Below are positions 12,063 to 22,088 of a stretch of 64,000 bases of DNA, piece after piece. Position numbers and translations under genes: made by a program. Below the pieces are notes generated by a model, which saw nothing but the letters and a program-made list of their open reading frames with translations, made no database searches and was not told the origin of the DNA. Within the stretch, counting starts at the first letter, position 1. The number at the start of each line of letters is the position of its first letter. The stretch is taken from positions 334,655-398,654 of the forward strand of contig NW_001865072.1 in the NCBI RefSeq assembly GCF_000002865.3, given 5' to 3'. The stretch is from Monosiga brevicollis MX1. Lineage: Eukaryota; Opisthokonta; Choanoflagellata; Craspedida; Salpingoecidae.

Positions 12063-13526
12063 ATGGATCGTCAGTGGGCACAAATATTGGCGTTTCGTGC
12101 CGAACGGGCGACACGGCCGGCGCCCGAGCATGGCCGGCCCATTACGGATCAGCGCGCGCGGACTGGGGCTGATTTTGTGCTGGGGGAGGAGATTGGGCGC
12201 GGATCCTACTCGACCGTGCTCCAGGCCACGGAGCGGGAAAGCGGCCGCGCTTGCGCCGTCAAGGTCATCAATAAGAAGTTTATCACTCGCGAGAAGAAGA
12301 CGCACGAGGTCATGCGCGAGAAGGAGGCGCTGATTCAACTTCGCAACCCAGCTCATGTGGTGGCCCTCCTCTTTACGTACCAAGACAGCGATAGCCTGTG
12401 CTTTGCACTGGAGCTGTGCAACAACGGTGACCTGCAGCAACTGGTCGCGGCGCTCGGACCCCTGGCTTTGGGAGACGCCACCTTTCTTGCCCGCCAGCTG
12501 GCCGAGGCTATTGGCTTTTGCCATGAGCAAGGCTTTGTGCACCGGGATGTCAAGCCTGACAACTGCCTGCTGGATCATCAACTCCACGTCAAGCTGACCG
12601 ACTTTGCGGGCTCCAAGTCCATCGTTGCGCACGGGCGCGGGCGCAAGTCTTCCTTTGTGGGCACACCTGAATTCGTGCCCCCGGAAATTCTCAACGCCAA
12701 GCCCTCCACCTACGCCTCAGACTGGTGGTCCTTCGCCTGCAGCTTCTACTTCCTTCTGACGGGGGAGCACGTCTTTGATCAGCCCTCGCAATACATGATG
12801 TTTGAGGCCATCTGCCAAGCAGAGTACAAGCTGCCGGCGTGGCTGCCTCGCGAAGCCGCTGAGCTGATCCGTTCTCTCTTGCAGGTGGACCCTGCAGTGC
12901 GCATTCCAGGTACCGAAGCAGATTCCGAGGCTGACCGCCACGGCCTTGCCTACGTGTTGGGTCTCCCTCTCTTTGCCAACCAGCCCGTCGAGCCCAACAC
13001 ACGGCTGCAGTTGTGCCCCACTCTTCCTGCATCGGCCGAGCCCATCCCGGACGCCTGGGTCAACCATGCGGCCAAACCCACAGGCACGCGCTCGCCACGC
13101 AGTGTGGACGAGTGCCCTTACAGGTCCTTGCTACCAGCTGAAGCCCAGCTTGAATTTTGGGACCATGTCTGGCTCGTAACCCCCGGCGACAAGCGTGTGC
13201 TGGCCTGGCTCGTGTGCCGCGACCACCTCTACTCGGTTGACGTGGGCGACACGCTCCAGGGCAAGTCTCCGTCCCTATACCACATGTTGCCACTAAGCGA
13301 GGTGGTGGGTGTTGTGGCTGTCCAGCCAGATGCTGCAGCCCAAGAGGGCGCGCACACGCCCGTGCCCCATGTCATTGTTCAAGCGCGTCATCGCACCCTG
13401 ATCTTACGCCGTTTCGAGATGGATGATGTCGACTTTGCCGCCCACCCAGAACACCTCATCTATGAAACGCACTGCTCCTGCCCCGACTTGGCGGTCGCCA
13501 TCCTCACACACCAACAGCAGTCATAA
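12063..13526 (+). CDS. PDPK1: PDK1-like AGC kinase (3-phosphoinositide-dependent protein kinase)
   Basis: A single-exon gene of 487 residues. The kinase domain runs from about residue 37 to 325: glycine loop GRGSYS (45-50), AVK lysine K67, a basic INKKFITREKK segment typical of PDK1, HRDVKPDN (160-167), and activation loop SSFVGTPEFVPPE, where S197 aligns with the PDK1 autophosphorylation serine (human S241). The C-terminal third (~residues 360-480) resembles the PDK1 PH domain (KRVLAWLVCRDHLYSVD, then LQGKSPSLYHMLPL). PDK1 phosphorylates the activation loop of AKT, S6K, PKC and other AGC kinases. One oddity is that the Mg-binding DFG reads DFA (180-182). The start is the first ATG after the GA/GT tract. 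Longer upstream in-frame reading would only encode repeat. Nothing else in the kinase core appears missing. Confidence 0.88.
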   Translation: MDRQWAQILAFRAERATRPAPEHGRPITDQRARTGADFVLGEEIGRGSYSTVLQATERESGRACAVKVINKKFITREKKTHEVMREKEALIQLRNPAHVVALLFTYQDSDSLCFALELCNNGDLQQLVAALGPLALGDATFLARQLAEAIGFCHEQGFVHRDVKPDNCLLDHQLHVKLTDFAGSKSIVAHGRGRKSSFVGTPEFVPPEILNAKPSTYASDWWSFACSFYFLLTGEHVFDQPSQYMMFEAICQAEYKLPAWLPREAAELIRSLLQVDPAVRIPGTEADSEADRHGLAYVLGLPLFANQPVEPNTRLQLCPTLPASAEPIPDAWVNHAAKPTGTRSPRSVDECPYRSLLPAEAQLEFWDHVWLVTPGDKRVLAWLVCRDHLYSVDVGDTLQGKSPSLYHMLPLSEVVGVVAVQPDAAAQEGAHTPVPHVIVQARHRTLILRRFEMDDVDFAAHPEHLIYETHCSCPDLAVAILTHQQQS

Positions 13527-13934
13527 GAGCATGTTTCAGGCCACTGGTGACTTTTTTGATGCATTTTTTTTGCTCGCCGGGACCCAATAACTAGTGTACC
13601 AATCAAATGGGTGGTGCCAGCCCTGAGGGCTTAACGGGGTTGTGGTGCGCATGCCCATGTCCAACGCAGACTGCCTGCCTGGAAATTGACCCCTATCTGT
13701 AAAAAACCAAAATAGCTACTCGGCGGTTGCCCTACCGTGCCTGGCACATATCGAAGAACGGGCAGCTTGACTACATGTGCATACGCTTCCTAACCCTGAC
13801 CCAAGACAAGAAGGCAGCAACCTCCATAGCCACGCTTGACACGACGAGTCAACAATTCTTGCTTCATCCGACGGCTGGTGAGCTGAGCAAACAGGAGGCA
13901 AAGAATGATAGATGCGACATTTGGAATGGGTGGG

Positions 13935-13970
<36 letters not shown>

Positions 13971-14014
13971 AGGCAAAAAGGTTTGAGCGTCTGCGTTCGA
14001 TTCAAAGGGCCAGC
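13527..14014. other. Convergent 3' region between PDK1-like and RPS27; contains poly(A)
   Basis: No exon recognised. A run of more than 30 A lies at about 13935-13967 on the + strand. A possible AATAAC-type polyadenylation signal for the kinase lies near 13586. Confidence 0.6.
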
Positions 14015-14872
14015 TTAGAACATCTTTTTCTTGCGGAAAGAGCAGCCTGTTAACAGGGGAAGAGACAAGAGCAAGGCAAACAGGAAGTCAGCCAACAGAA
14101 AACCAAACAGGGTGGAGCGAGACCAAATGACCCAGTCTTAAACGTCAAATTGAGCACATTGAAAACACACACCTTCCGTAAGACGGGCCTTGCCACCAGA
14201 GGGACGGCAGATGATCTGCGAGCACTCGCCACACATGACAACAGTCTGGGCGTGGCTGTAGACGGTGGAGATGTTGGCGCAGCCGGGGCAACGCACATCC
14301 TACAAAACGAGAAACACGATCAGAAGATTGGGAGCATCAGCTAAACATGTTCGCAAAGACTGGTGCCCGTGTGATGTGTAAGCAGCCTCTTGTCTGCAAG
14401 AATAGTCCTGTAGCCGTGGCTCTGCCTTTGATAGACCATAAATGGCTCGGCTCGAGAAAATGTTTTCTCAAGATTGAGAAAACCATCATGTCACCACGAG
14501 GACCACGAGCTGAAGAGACCCGAACATATCCAGAGAAGTGGTAAGGCAGCTCGTTGGCTAGAATGTCTAAAGTGACTCACCATGAAGAAAGAGTTGGGGC
14601 TCTGCACAAGGCGCTTCAGCTTGTGCTTGCGGGCCTCATCCTCAGGGCGAGGGTTCAGGAGATCGACAGCGAGCTGCCAAATCAAGAGCACACGTCCCAA
14701 AACGCACGGACATCATATCGTGTGAGCACATGCTCATTAAACAGGTGGCAGCAGAAAAAACATCGACACACGCGTCTGCCGTCGCCCATCAGCCTCGAAA
14801 GCTTGACGATTCAGGCACGGTGGCAACAACAACGGCAGCGACAGGGCAGGGCAGCGTGACACGTACAGGCAT
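14015..14872 (-). CDS. RPS27: 40S ribosomal protein S27 (eS27)
   Basis: Zinc-ribbon protein of the small ribosomal subunit. Four exons, all phase-checked: 14867-14872 (ATG CCT only), 14581-14673, 14173-14299 and 14015-14046, totalling 85 residues. The translation matches eukaryotic S27 throughout: [84 protein letters not shown]. The four zinc cysteines are in CPGC and CGEC. The 6-bp first coding exon holds only Met-Pro, so translation initiates almost at the first splice junction. It is divergent from the PLEKHH-like gene with a 763-bp interval. Confidence 0.97.
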
Positions 14873-15188
14873 GATCTCGGTCTGTGCGTCGAACAGAGAA
14901 AGAAAAGTGGCGCTAAGCTGGTTATAACCTCAGCTTGGGGTTCAAATCTCAAATCTCAAACCACAATTACACTTGGTTCCTTCAGAACTTTTTTTCCCTC
15001 GCTACGAGAACAAAAGGAGAATCCAGACAGCAAGAGGAGGGAGAGAGAAGATAAAAGCGACCAAAGGGTGGCGGCGAGATGCTCCACAATACCAACAACC
15101 AATTCAGAAAAGAAAATGCATAGCTCGCCGCTCATTCGTCGGGACACCACGACCAAGCCAATTTCGTCAAGGTCGACCTCGACGAACG

Positions 15189-15223
15189 GCAGCTTGACGA
15201 ACGGCGACCGTTCGTCAAGCTGC
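15189..15223. repeat. Perfect 16-bp inverted repeat with 3-nt loop
   Basis: Left arm 15189-15204 (GCAGCTTGACGAACGG), loop CGA 15205-15207, right arm 15208-15223 is the exact reverse complement. Shorter related words (TCGTCAAG, GACGAACGGC) occur just upstream at about 15165-15190, so the same motif is present more than twice. Confidence 0.97.
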
Positions 15224-15400
15224 ATAGGCATCACATGTTCCGTATGACTGCCTAACATCGTCAGACATCACGCTCCGCAAATCGTCTGACGTTTGGACCT
15301 AGCCCAAAAGTATTATACTTATGACCTCGGTGTGGCCTGCTCTGTTGTTGTTTGGGAGAACGTTAACTGGAACCTTGACTGTGCTTTGGGCAGCGCCCTG

Positions 15401-15465
15401 TTCCGCTTCGTTCCGCTTGGTTCCGTTCCGCTTGGTTCCGTTCCGCTTGGTTCCGTTCCGCTTGG
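15401..15465. repeat. Short tandem repeat, 15-bp unit TTCCGCTTGGTTCCG
   Basis: About four units: a diverged first copy at 15401, then 15411-15425, 15426-15440, 15441-15455 and a partial copy to 15465. It lies about 170 bp upstream of the PLEKHH-like start codon. Confidence 0.95.
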
Positions 15466-15485
15466 GCGGTTGAAGCGCTTGCCCT

Positions 15486-15520
<35 letters not shown>

Positions 15521-15635
15521 GATCGGTCACTGGCACTGCTGCTGCCGGGCTGGATCCTACGCCCGATGTGGGCCGCTCGGTTAACTCAGTGCGGACTGTG
15601 CTCGCTGCTTCCGACTTGGCCAGGCACCCCCTGTC

Positions 15636-16998
15636 ATGAACAACAGCAGTAAAGATGCCGTTGTTGGGACCGAGGATGACCTGCCCGTACCGCCGCCGCG
15701 AACGGTGTCCATGGCCATGCGCGCCAAGCCCTCGCGCCCCCCGCTAACTCAGACGCCACTTGTGGCAGCCGCGCGAGCACGCGCCCTGACCAGCTTGCGC
15801 GATGCCCCACCTCCACCCCTGCAAGCGCCCATTTCAACCAACCGCTCATCTGGATCTGGTTACGAGGTTCCTAGTGCCTTGCGCCAGCTCGGCACGGACA
15901 ATAGCAGCCCCTATGCCGAGTTTCGTGGCACCCCGGGTACTCCCAGTCGTGTGCGCTCTATCACCGTGGGCCATTTTGAGTTTGAGCAGCTGCCCCCTCA
16001 AGTTCGCTTAGTTAGCACAGCATCGTTCAGCAAAAAGTCGGCGGCCAGCACCGACGCCAACGGCGCTACCCCAGCTGCTGGCGCAAACGAGTCGGCAACA
16101 GAGTCCAACACTGATGCTGCTCCTGCGAGTAACCCGGTCGTGACCGTCTCCGACCTCGCCGACGATGAGGAACTTATCCCAGAAACGAACACCGACGCGC
16201 ACAACTTTAGCAATCAAGGTCAATACCTCGCTGAGGAGCGCCGCCTCAGTGCCCTGCGTGCCTCCGTCCACATTGATGATGAGGAGCTTCTCGCACTTCG
16301 CCGCCTCTTCGCTGGACTCAACCTGGAGGACCCGGAGACCGATGACGATCCACCTGCCTCCTCCGATCCGTCCCACGCAGCGCCGGACAGCGAGGATAGC
16401 GATGATGAGCGGCAACGTTCCATGCCCCCTTATTCAAAGCCCAAGCGCCGACATGAGCGCGTGATGGACCACGAGTACGAGGCCCCGCGCCCCGCGGAAG
16501 TGGATTTGAAGTCCGCCGATGCCAATGCTGATGCCCTAAGCGAGGACAGCCATCACTACAGCATCATCGATTCCGTAACCGATTCAAATCTCAAGCTTCA
16601 CGATCCTGATCGCCCACTTCCGGCCCTCCCTGACCCTGAGCTGGGCGACAAAACGTCCTCCCTGGGCTCGGAGTTTCGCCATCGTACTGCGGTCCTGGCA
16701 GGCCAACTTCGCAGCAGCGCACGTGCCTCGCTGCGGCAGCGAGCAGCAACAACAAGCACTCACCAATATGACTTTATCGACAGCAGCTGCTCAGATATTT
16801 CCTCGGTCTTGGCGCGCCCACGAGGCGCGGCCCGCAGCAAAAAACACCGAACCTCCTTGTTGGTATCAGACATTGGCATTCGGTATGTCTACAGACGTGT
16901 GAAAATCAACTCTTGCCTCGCTTGTCGCCATCTTCCTTAGCCTTCGACTTTTTTTTTTTTCGAACCATGACTTTGTTGGATAGCACCCTCACTGTCTC

Positions 16999-17083
<85 letters not shown>

Positions 17084-19048
17084 TGTGGCCTCAGCGAGCC
17101 CTATGGGCCACGGTTCACAGCTCAAGCCTGCCCAGTCCGATCCAAACGGCCTCCAGCAAAGGTTGTCCGTGTGCGTAGACGATTGGCTGCAGGAACAGGC
17201 TTTCGAGCCAAACTCGGCGGAAAAGCGCAAATCCATCATGCGGCCCATTCCTCGCACGCTCTTGCGCCTTGGCACCGGGTGCGTTGGAATGCTCACGTGG
17301 GCAAACTAGCCTGAGACCCGCGCCGTTACACTTGCAGTCACGCGTCCAGCCATTCCAACGGCATTCAGCCTTGCCTCACCTAGCCTGTGCAATACCTTGA
17401 CGGTGCTTTGTCCAGAGAAACCCAACCCAAGTTTTGCAGCACTTATACCAACGAGCAACTTTCCACTGACGCTGTCGAGAAGTGCGGACCGATATTTCAC
17501 CGAGCCATTGTAGGTTCCAGCCAAGCCAAGACTCGGTCTTACTCAAAGCTTGAATCATTCATCCACCTCCAATCCGGCTCATAAGGATGGCTTGGGTGAA
17601 TATGCTTGCAGGGTCATGTGTGGCGGAACCGCTGGGCCGTGCTCCGCGGCAACTACCTCTACATTTACCAATCTGAGCGCAACAGGGGACTGATTAAGGT
17701 GTGTGCCCATCCATGTGTCCACCATCCCCATTCCTCGGGCTTTGGACTAACAGCTACCATACTGCCTTTAGCGCTTTGAACTATCGGATGCACTCAAGAT
17801 TTGTCGAATGCGCACGCCCACGCACGCGCATGCCGTGCGCTTTTTCACTCTCAACGATTCGGTTGCACTTGCGGTGCGTTTCCAGCCAACCACTCTCTTC
17901 CAAGCGCTTCTCGCTGCCTGCTGGTGCATGTTGGCAAAAGTCTCACCTCTTGAGGGCGTCGCACCTTGATGGCATGCAGCTTCGAACCGGTCCTGAGCTC
18001 GAGGCTTGGATCACCGCTGTGAGTGGTGCCTCCAACCACAACAGCACGACCGCGCGCCAACTCGGGAAAATCTACGGCTGGGCTAACAAGGTTCTGCCTG
18101 TCATGGGTGCCGTAATATTGCTTTATTCGAATCCTGGCAGTGTCTTCATTCTTTGCTGTGCTGCTTGTTCTTCTCTTTAACTTTCCCCGTGTACCCTGCA
18201 GACAGTCCATGGTCGCGTTCGACGGCGCTACCTGACATTGATTGGCTGGTGAGATGTCTCAAGTTTGCTGCCAATGTACTTTGATCCTGTCCACCTTTGG
18301 GACTCATGTCATTCTACTGCGGAAATTAATGACGTGCAGCAACATTTTTTACGCGACGAAAGAACGCGGCAAGCCGGCAGGTTTCATCAATCTAGCCGAA
18401 TGTGGTCTGCGCGTGTACGGCTCGGAGGACCTTTCAGATGACGAGGGCAGTGAATGTATGCCTCAGGCCGTGGCCCACTTGTCCCTTTTTCGACGTAAGT
18501 CACTTTTGCACTTGATGTTAAACACAGCCTTCTGTATGGCACTCATGTCCAGCCAGCTTTTTGTTTACATGTATGTGTGGGCATTTGTGGACGTGCGTCT
18601 GCGTGTGTGTGCTCACTCGCTGTCTGCCTTGAATCACGCAGCCAAATTTCTTCCAAATGGGCGCAAAACCATAGAAGAAATCATCCTTTCCTTTAGCGAT
18701 AACACTCAGCGTGACCGGTAAGCCTCAAAAAGCTGGTGTGCTTGTCACGCAATCGATTCTCACCCTCTTGCCCGGACCCCCTTGCCTGCGTTGTGATCAG
18801 GTGGGCCCACTTTATTGCACTTGCAATTGGCCAGGTGGCCGAAGAGGTAAGAAGACACCAACACGTTTTTTTTGTCGCCCAGCCCCGCATTTCAGGGGAC
18901 AGCACTCACGTCCAGATCATGGTGACTTGACAGGTGGCCACTCGTTTTGAAACAGTTACGGCGGCGATATTGACGCATAAAACCTCCACCACCGAGTTGC
19001 GAGCCCGCATGACCAACGCGGTACGTCTTCAACCCCATTTACCTTGAC

Positions 19049-19092
<44 letters not shown>

Positions 19093-21492
19093 CCCTTTGT
19101 TTTTTTTTTCTCTTTTTGTTTTCTTCTTCGCCAGACAGTTGCTTACTTTTGACTGGCCATGATGCGGTGTACCCGACGATCGAATGCACATCGCCTCTGG
19201 CAGGCATTGGTGGGGATTGATGGCACGTTGCGAACGACCATGCCCTCCGAGCAAAGCCGAGTTGACGCCGAAAAGCTGGTGGCGGAAACCCTGCTGTTTA
19301 TTGGCACGAAACAACAGCCCAATGGCATTGTCTACCACATCAAGATGGCCCAGGTCTGAAACTGAAGCTGCCAGCGCCCGGGGTCACTGCGAACCAACAA
19401 GCCCATTGCGCCTTGCCTGAGCTTGGACCTGATGTTTTAAACTGTAGAATCTGATTGGGCAAGTTCTGCAACAATCCGAACTGCTTGAGGAGCTATATGC
19501 CCAGCTCGTGTGTGCCACCAACAGCACGGATGGTTTACATACCGGGTTTCAGGCAACGCAGGCATGGCAGCTCCTTGCTTTGCTCTGTGGCTGTGTTCTA
19601 CCCTCGAAGAATATGAGCAAGTGCGTACGCCACACATTTGCAAACACCTGCAGCCTGCTTCGCCGTCCACGCTCACAGCAAGCCCCGACAGGTTCTTGCA
19701 CATGTATCTGTCCTTGCACGCACAAGGAGCCATTATTGCAAGCAGTGGTGCTCCGATAGCCACGGGACAGGCGGGTGCGTGCGTGATGCAACGCGCTGGG
19801 TTGAGGGCCACATTGTCCCAACGCTGGGAGCTTCATCGACATGCAGACTTACTGAGATGATGGCGATTGTGTGACGTTTGCGGTGTAGTATTGACAGGCG
19901 AAGACGTTGAATCCTGGGCGCACTTCTGTCTGCATGGTCTCAAGCGCTTGCTGGAAAACGGCGACCGGCAAGAGCGCCCGAGCTTTGCTGAGATCGAAAG
20001 CGTGCTGCTGCGTCACCCAGGTCGCTTCAGCCATCCCATCAGCATCCCCATTTTCTTGAGCAATGCCAATCACATGCTGCTGGGCATTGACTTTTCCACG
20101 ACAGTTGATGAAGCGCTTCTTCAGGTTCGTGCGCTTCACCCCTGTGACGGACCGGGCGACCCTGTCCCATTTGGTGCCAAAAAGCAACGACTTCGTGATG
20201 ACCCTCGAGCCATTGCGGTCATAGATTTGTCTCGAACTTGGCATCCGACCACCTCGCAAGAGCGGGTATGTATCCAAAGTCACCTCAGGTGCCTCGTCAT
20301 ACAATGGGCACCACGCCTCCCAACGCCCCGTGTCATTCTGCCCTGTCGTGCTGTTTGGGTTTCTTGGTCTGGAAATTGGGCGTTCTCGAAGTCACGACCA
20401 CTGTAACCCGTGGTGCTGCAGATTTGCCATCCTGGTTAGCGATCCCCAATACCCAGATGAAGGAGTCTATCATTCCACCCGCGGCGCTGACAAGGTGAGC
20501 ATGTCATCGGTCACGGATCTTGCTGTGGCCTTTGTTCATCCCAATACGCCTTGCGGTTCAACTATGAATATTCTCATTCTCTCCGCTTTCTTCTTTGCTT
20601 ATTTGGTTTCTTTCGTTTTTTTTACGTCCTCTTGGAACTTTTCTTTCTTCTTTCGCGTTCTTACGCGGGTGGATGACAGCTGTGCGATTTACTGTCTCGT
20701 TGGGAGCGCATGCATAGCCATTTTGCGCAAGGGCACGTCAAGGCCCGGGTGCCAACATTTTTATTGCAGCGACGTCTTTGGTTTAGCCGAGCAGCCGGCG
20801 ATGAGACGCTTGTCGAGGCCGTCTTGGTGTCCTATCAACTTGGCATACAGTTGAAGGGTACCGGTATGCGCTTGAGACCAGCGGATCAGGCGGAAGTTCT
20901 GGCGCGCCTGGCACAGCTAGAGTGCGGTGATCTAGTGGACTTTGAGCAAGAATGCCCTGGGCAATTGCTCGAGGCGCTCGAAGGATTCTGGCCACAGGAT
21001 GTAAGCTCGCTGGGTAGATATCCAACCTGCGCGCAGATGTATCGCATGTGAGTCCTAATTTCCTTTCTTTTTGGTTGTAGGCTGGCAAGGGCATGCAAGA
21101 GGATGTGCGTCGATGCTGGCAGGCATTGCATAATACGGATGCCGAGACTCTGGCGCGGTACGAATTGGGGCGTCAGCTGTGTGCAAGCACACATAGTTCA
21201 TACTCAATCGCACGGCTTTGGGTGCACAACAGGGGCATTTTGACGATCGTGGCGGCAAGTCCAATGTATGGCGTGACCATCTTTCCCGTGAAGCCAATGG
21301 GCGTGCCCACTTTTATCAAGGGCATGGTCAAATATTTGTCCATCTCGGAGCAACAAATTGCGATTTTGACGGCGGGCTACGAGCTCCTGCACCTGATTCC
21401 TCTGGCTAAACTGCGTCACTTTGGTTCCGTGGGCGGTGCGTCAGTTCTGCGAGTCTTGACAGACGATTATGGCTTCTGTGTGTGTGTGTGCG

Positions 21493-21537
<45 letters not shown>

Positions 21538-21747
21538 ACTGACCTCGCCGCCTTGATTGTAGGACCATTCTGTTTGGTGTTCCAATATGAGGGAGAGGAT
21601 TCTGCCTTGCTGGTCGAGGCGCCGCAACAGAGCGAGATGACCTTGCTTATTGCCTCATACATCAATGCCATTGTGCAGCGTGAAGGCATTACCTGCCAGG
21701 TGGCGCATGTGGTCCAAACGACAGTGGATGCCGAAAGCGGCATCTAG
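15636..21747 (+). CDS. PLEKHH/MAX-1-like protein: disordered N-terminus, PH, PH, MyTH4, FERM
   Basis: A large multi-exon gene. Exon 1 (15636-16882) encodes about 415 acidic, Ser/Pro-rich residues with tyrosine motifs YEVP, YAEF, YEAP, YSII and YDFI. The exon 1 to exon 2 (17084-17278) junction is phase-consistent across the (TG)n intron. A first PH domain starts near 17613 (GHVWRNRWAVLRGNYLYIY) and a second near 18203 (HGRVRRRYLTLIGW, then NIFYATKERGKPAGFINLAE). MyTH4 spans roughly 18640-20000 (ELYAQLVCATNS, WQLLALLCGC, ARTLFLHMYLS-type helix, FCLHGLKRLL). FERM follows (HPISIPIFLSNANHML at ~20030; the C-terminal lobe ends with GESDSALLVEAPQQ-like and INAIVQREGITCQVAH). Stop TAG 21745-21747. 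The same domain order defines animal PLEKHH1/2 and nematode MAX-1, which link phosphoinositide membranes to the cytoskeleton. Middle splice sites are approximate; exon 3 to PH1 was not resolved. Confidence 0.85.
17001..17081 (+). repeat. (TG)n microsatellite ending at a splice acceptor
   Basis: About 40 uninterrupted TG units on the sense strand of the PLEKHH-like gene. The tract runs directly into the acceptor TAG at 17081-17083, so the usual pyrimidine tract is replaced by TG repeats. Confidence 0.95.
19052..19092 (+). repeat. Poly(T) tract in a PLEKHH-like intron
   Basis: About 41 T residues followed by further T-rich sequence to 19125, on the sense strand of an intron between MyTH4 exons. 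Confidence 0.9.
21477..21536 (+). repeat. (TG)n microsatellite in a FERM-region intron
   Basis: TG repeat with a few CG interruptions on the sense strand. It precedes the acceptor ttgtag at about 21557-21562 that opens the last exon. Confidence 0.9.
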
Positions 21748-22088
21748 GCCGCGCTGCCGGTTGACACTAACATAAACAATGTCTTCCAACTTTGACCGCC
21801 CTCATTCAATGTTTGAACATTCTTAATTTCTCCACATTCTTATTCCAACATCGGCATCTTCTTTTCATCTTTGCTGGCTGCTTCTAGAAATGGGGCGCCA
21901 CCGAATTCAAGAAAAAGTGATTTGTCCCTTCGTGTGAAAATTTGTCTGTGGAAATTTTGTTGTCTTCCCTTTTTGATTTCTGCTCATGCCAGGGAGTGTG
22001 CAATGGCGCGTCTGATATGGAAGCAGAAGGATTTGAGATGAGATTAACATGTAAGTTAACACGAAGGGCTTCAAACAAAGCAGAGCCG
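21748..22088. other. Convergent 3' region, PLEKHH-like / sulfotransferase
   Basis: AT-richer than its neighbours. No coding exon was recognised. It probably holds both 3' UTRs. Confidence 0.6.

Larger units (their letters stand above)
14873..15635. other. Divergent promoter region RPS27 / PLEKHH-like gene
   Basis: Holds a perfect inverted repeat (15189-15223), a 15-bp tandem repeat (15401-15465), a C-run at about 15486-15496 and (CT)n at 15496-15520. No coding exon was recognised. Confidence 0.7.

Noticed and set aside
13935-13967. Poly(A) run as the tail of a processed retrocopy
   Set aside because: No intronless gene copy precedes it and no target-site duplication is visible; treated as a plain homopolymer.
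14930-14965. GGTTCAAATC resembling a tRNA T-arm
   Set aside because: No complementary T-stem, anticodon arm or acceptor stem can be paired around it.
16999-17296. Minus-strand frame of Thr-His repeats across 16999-17083
   Set aside because: It is the complement of the TG microsatellite in a + strand intron.
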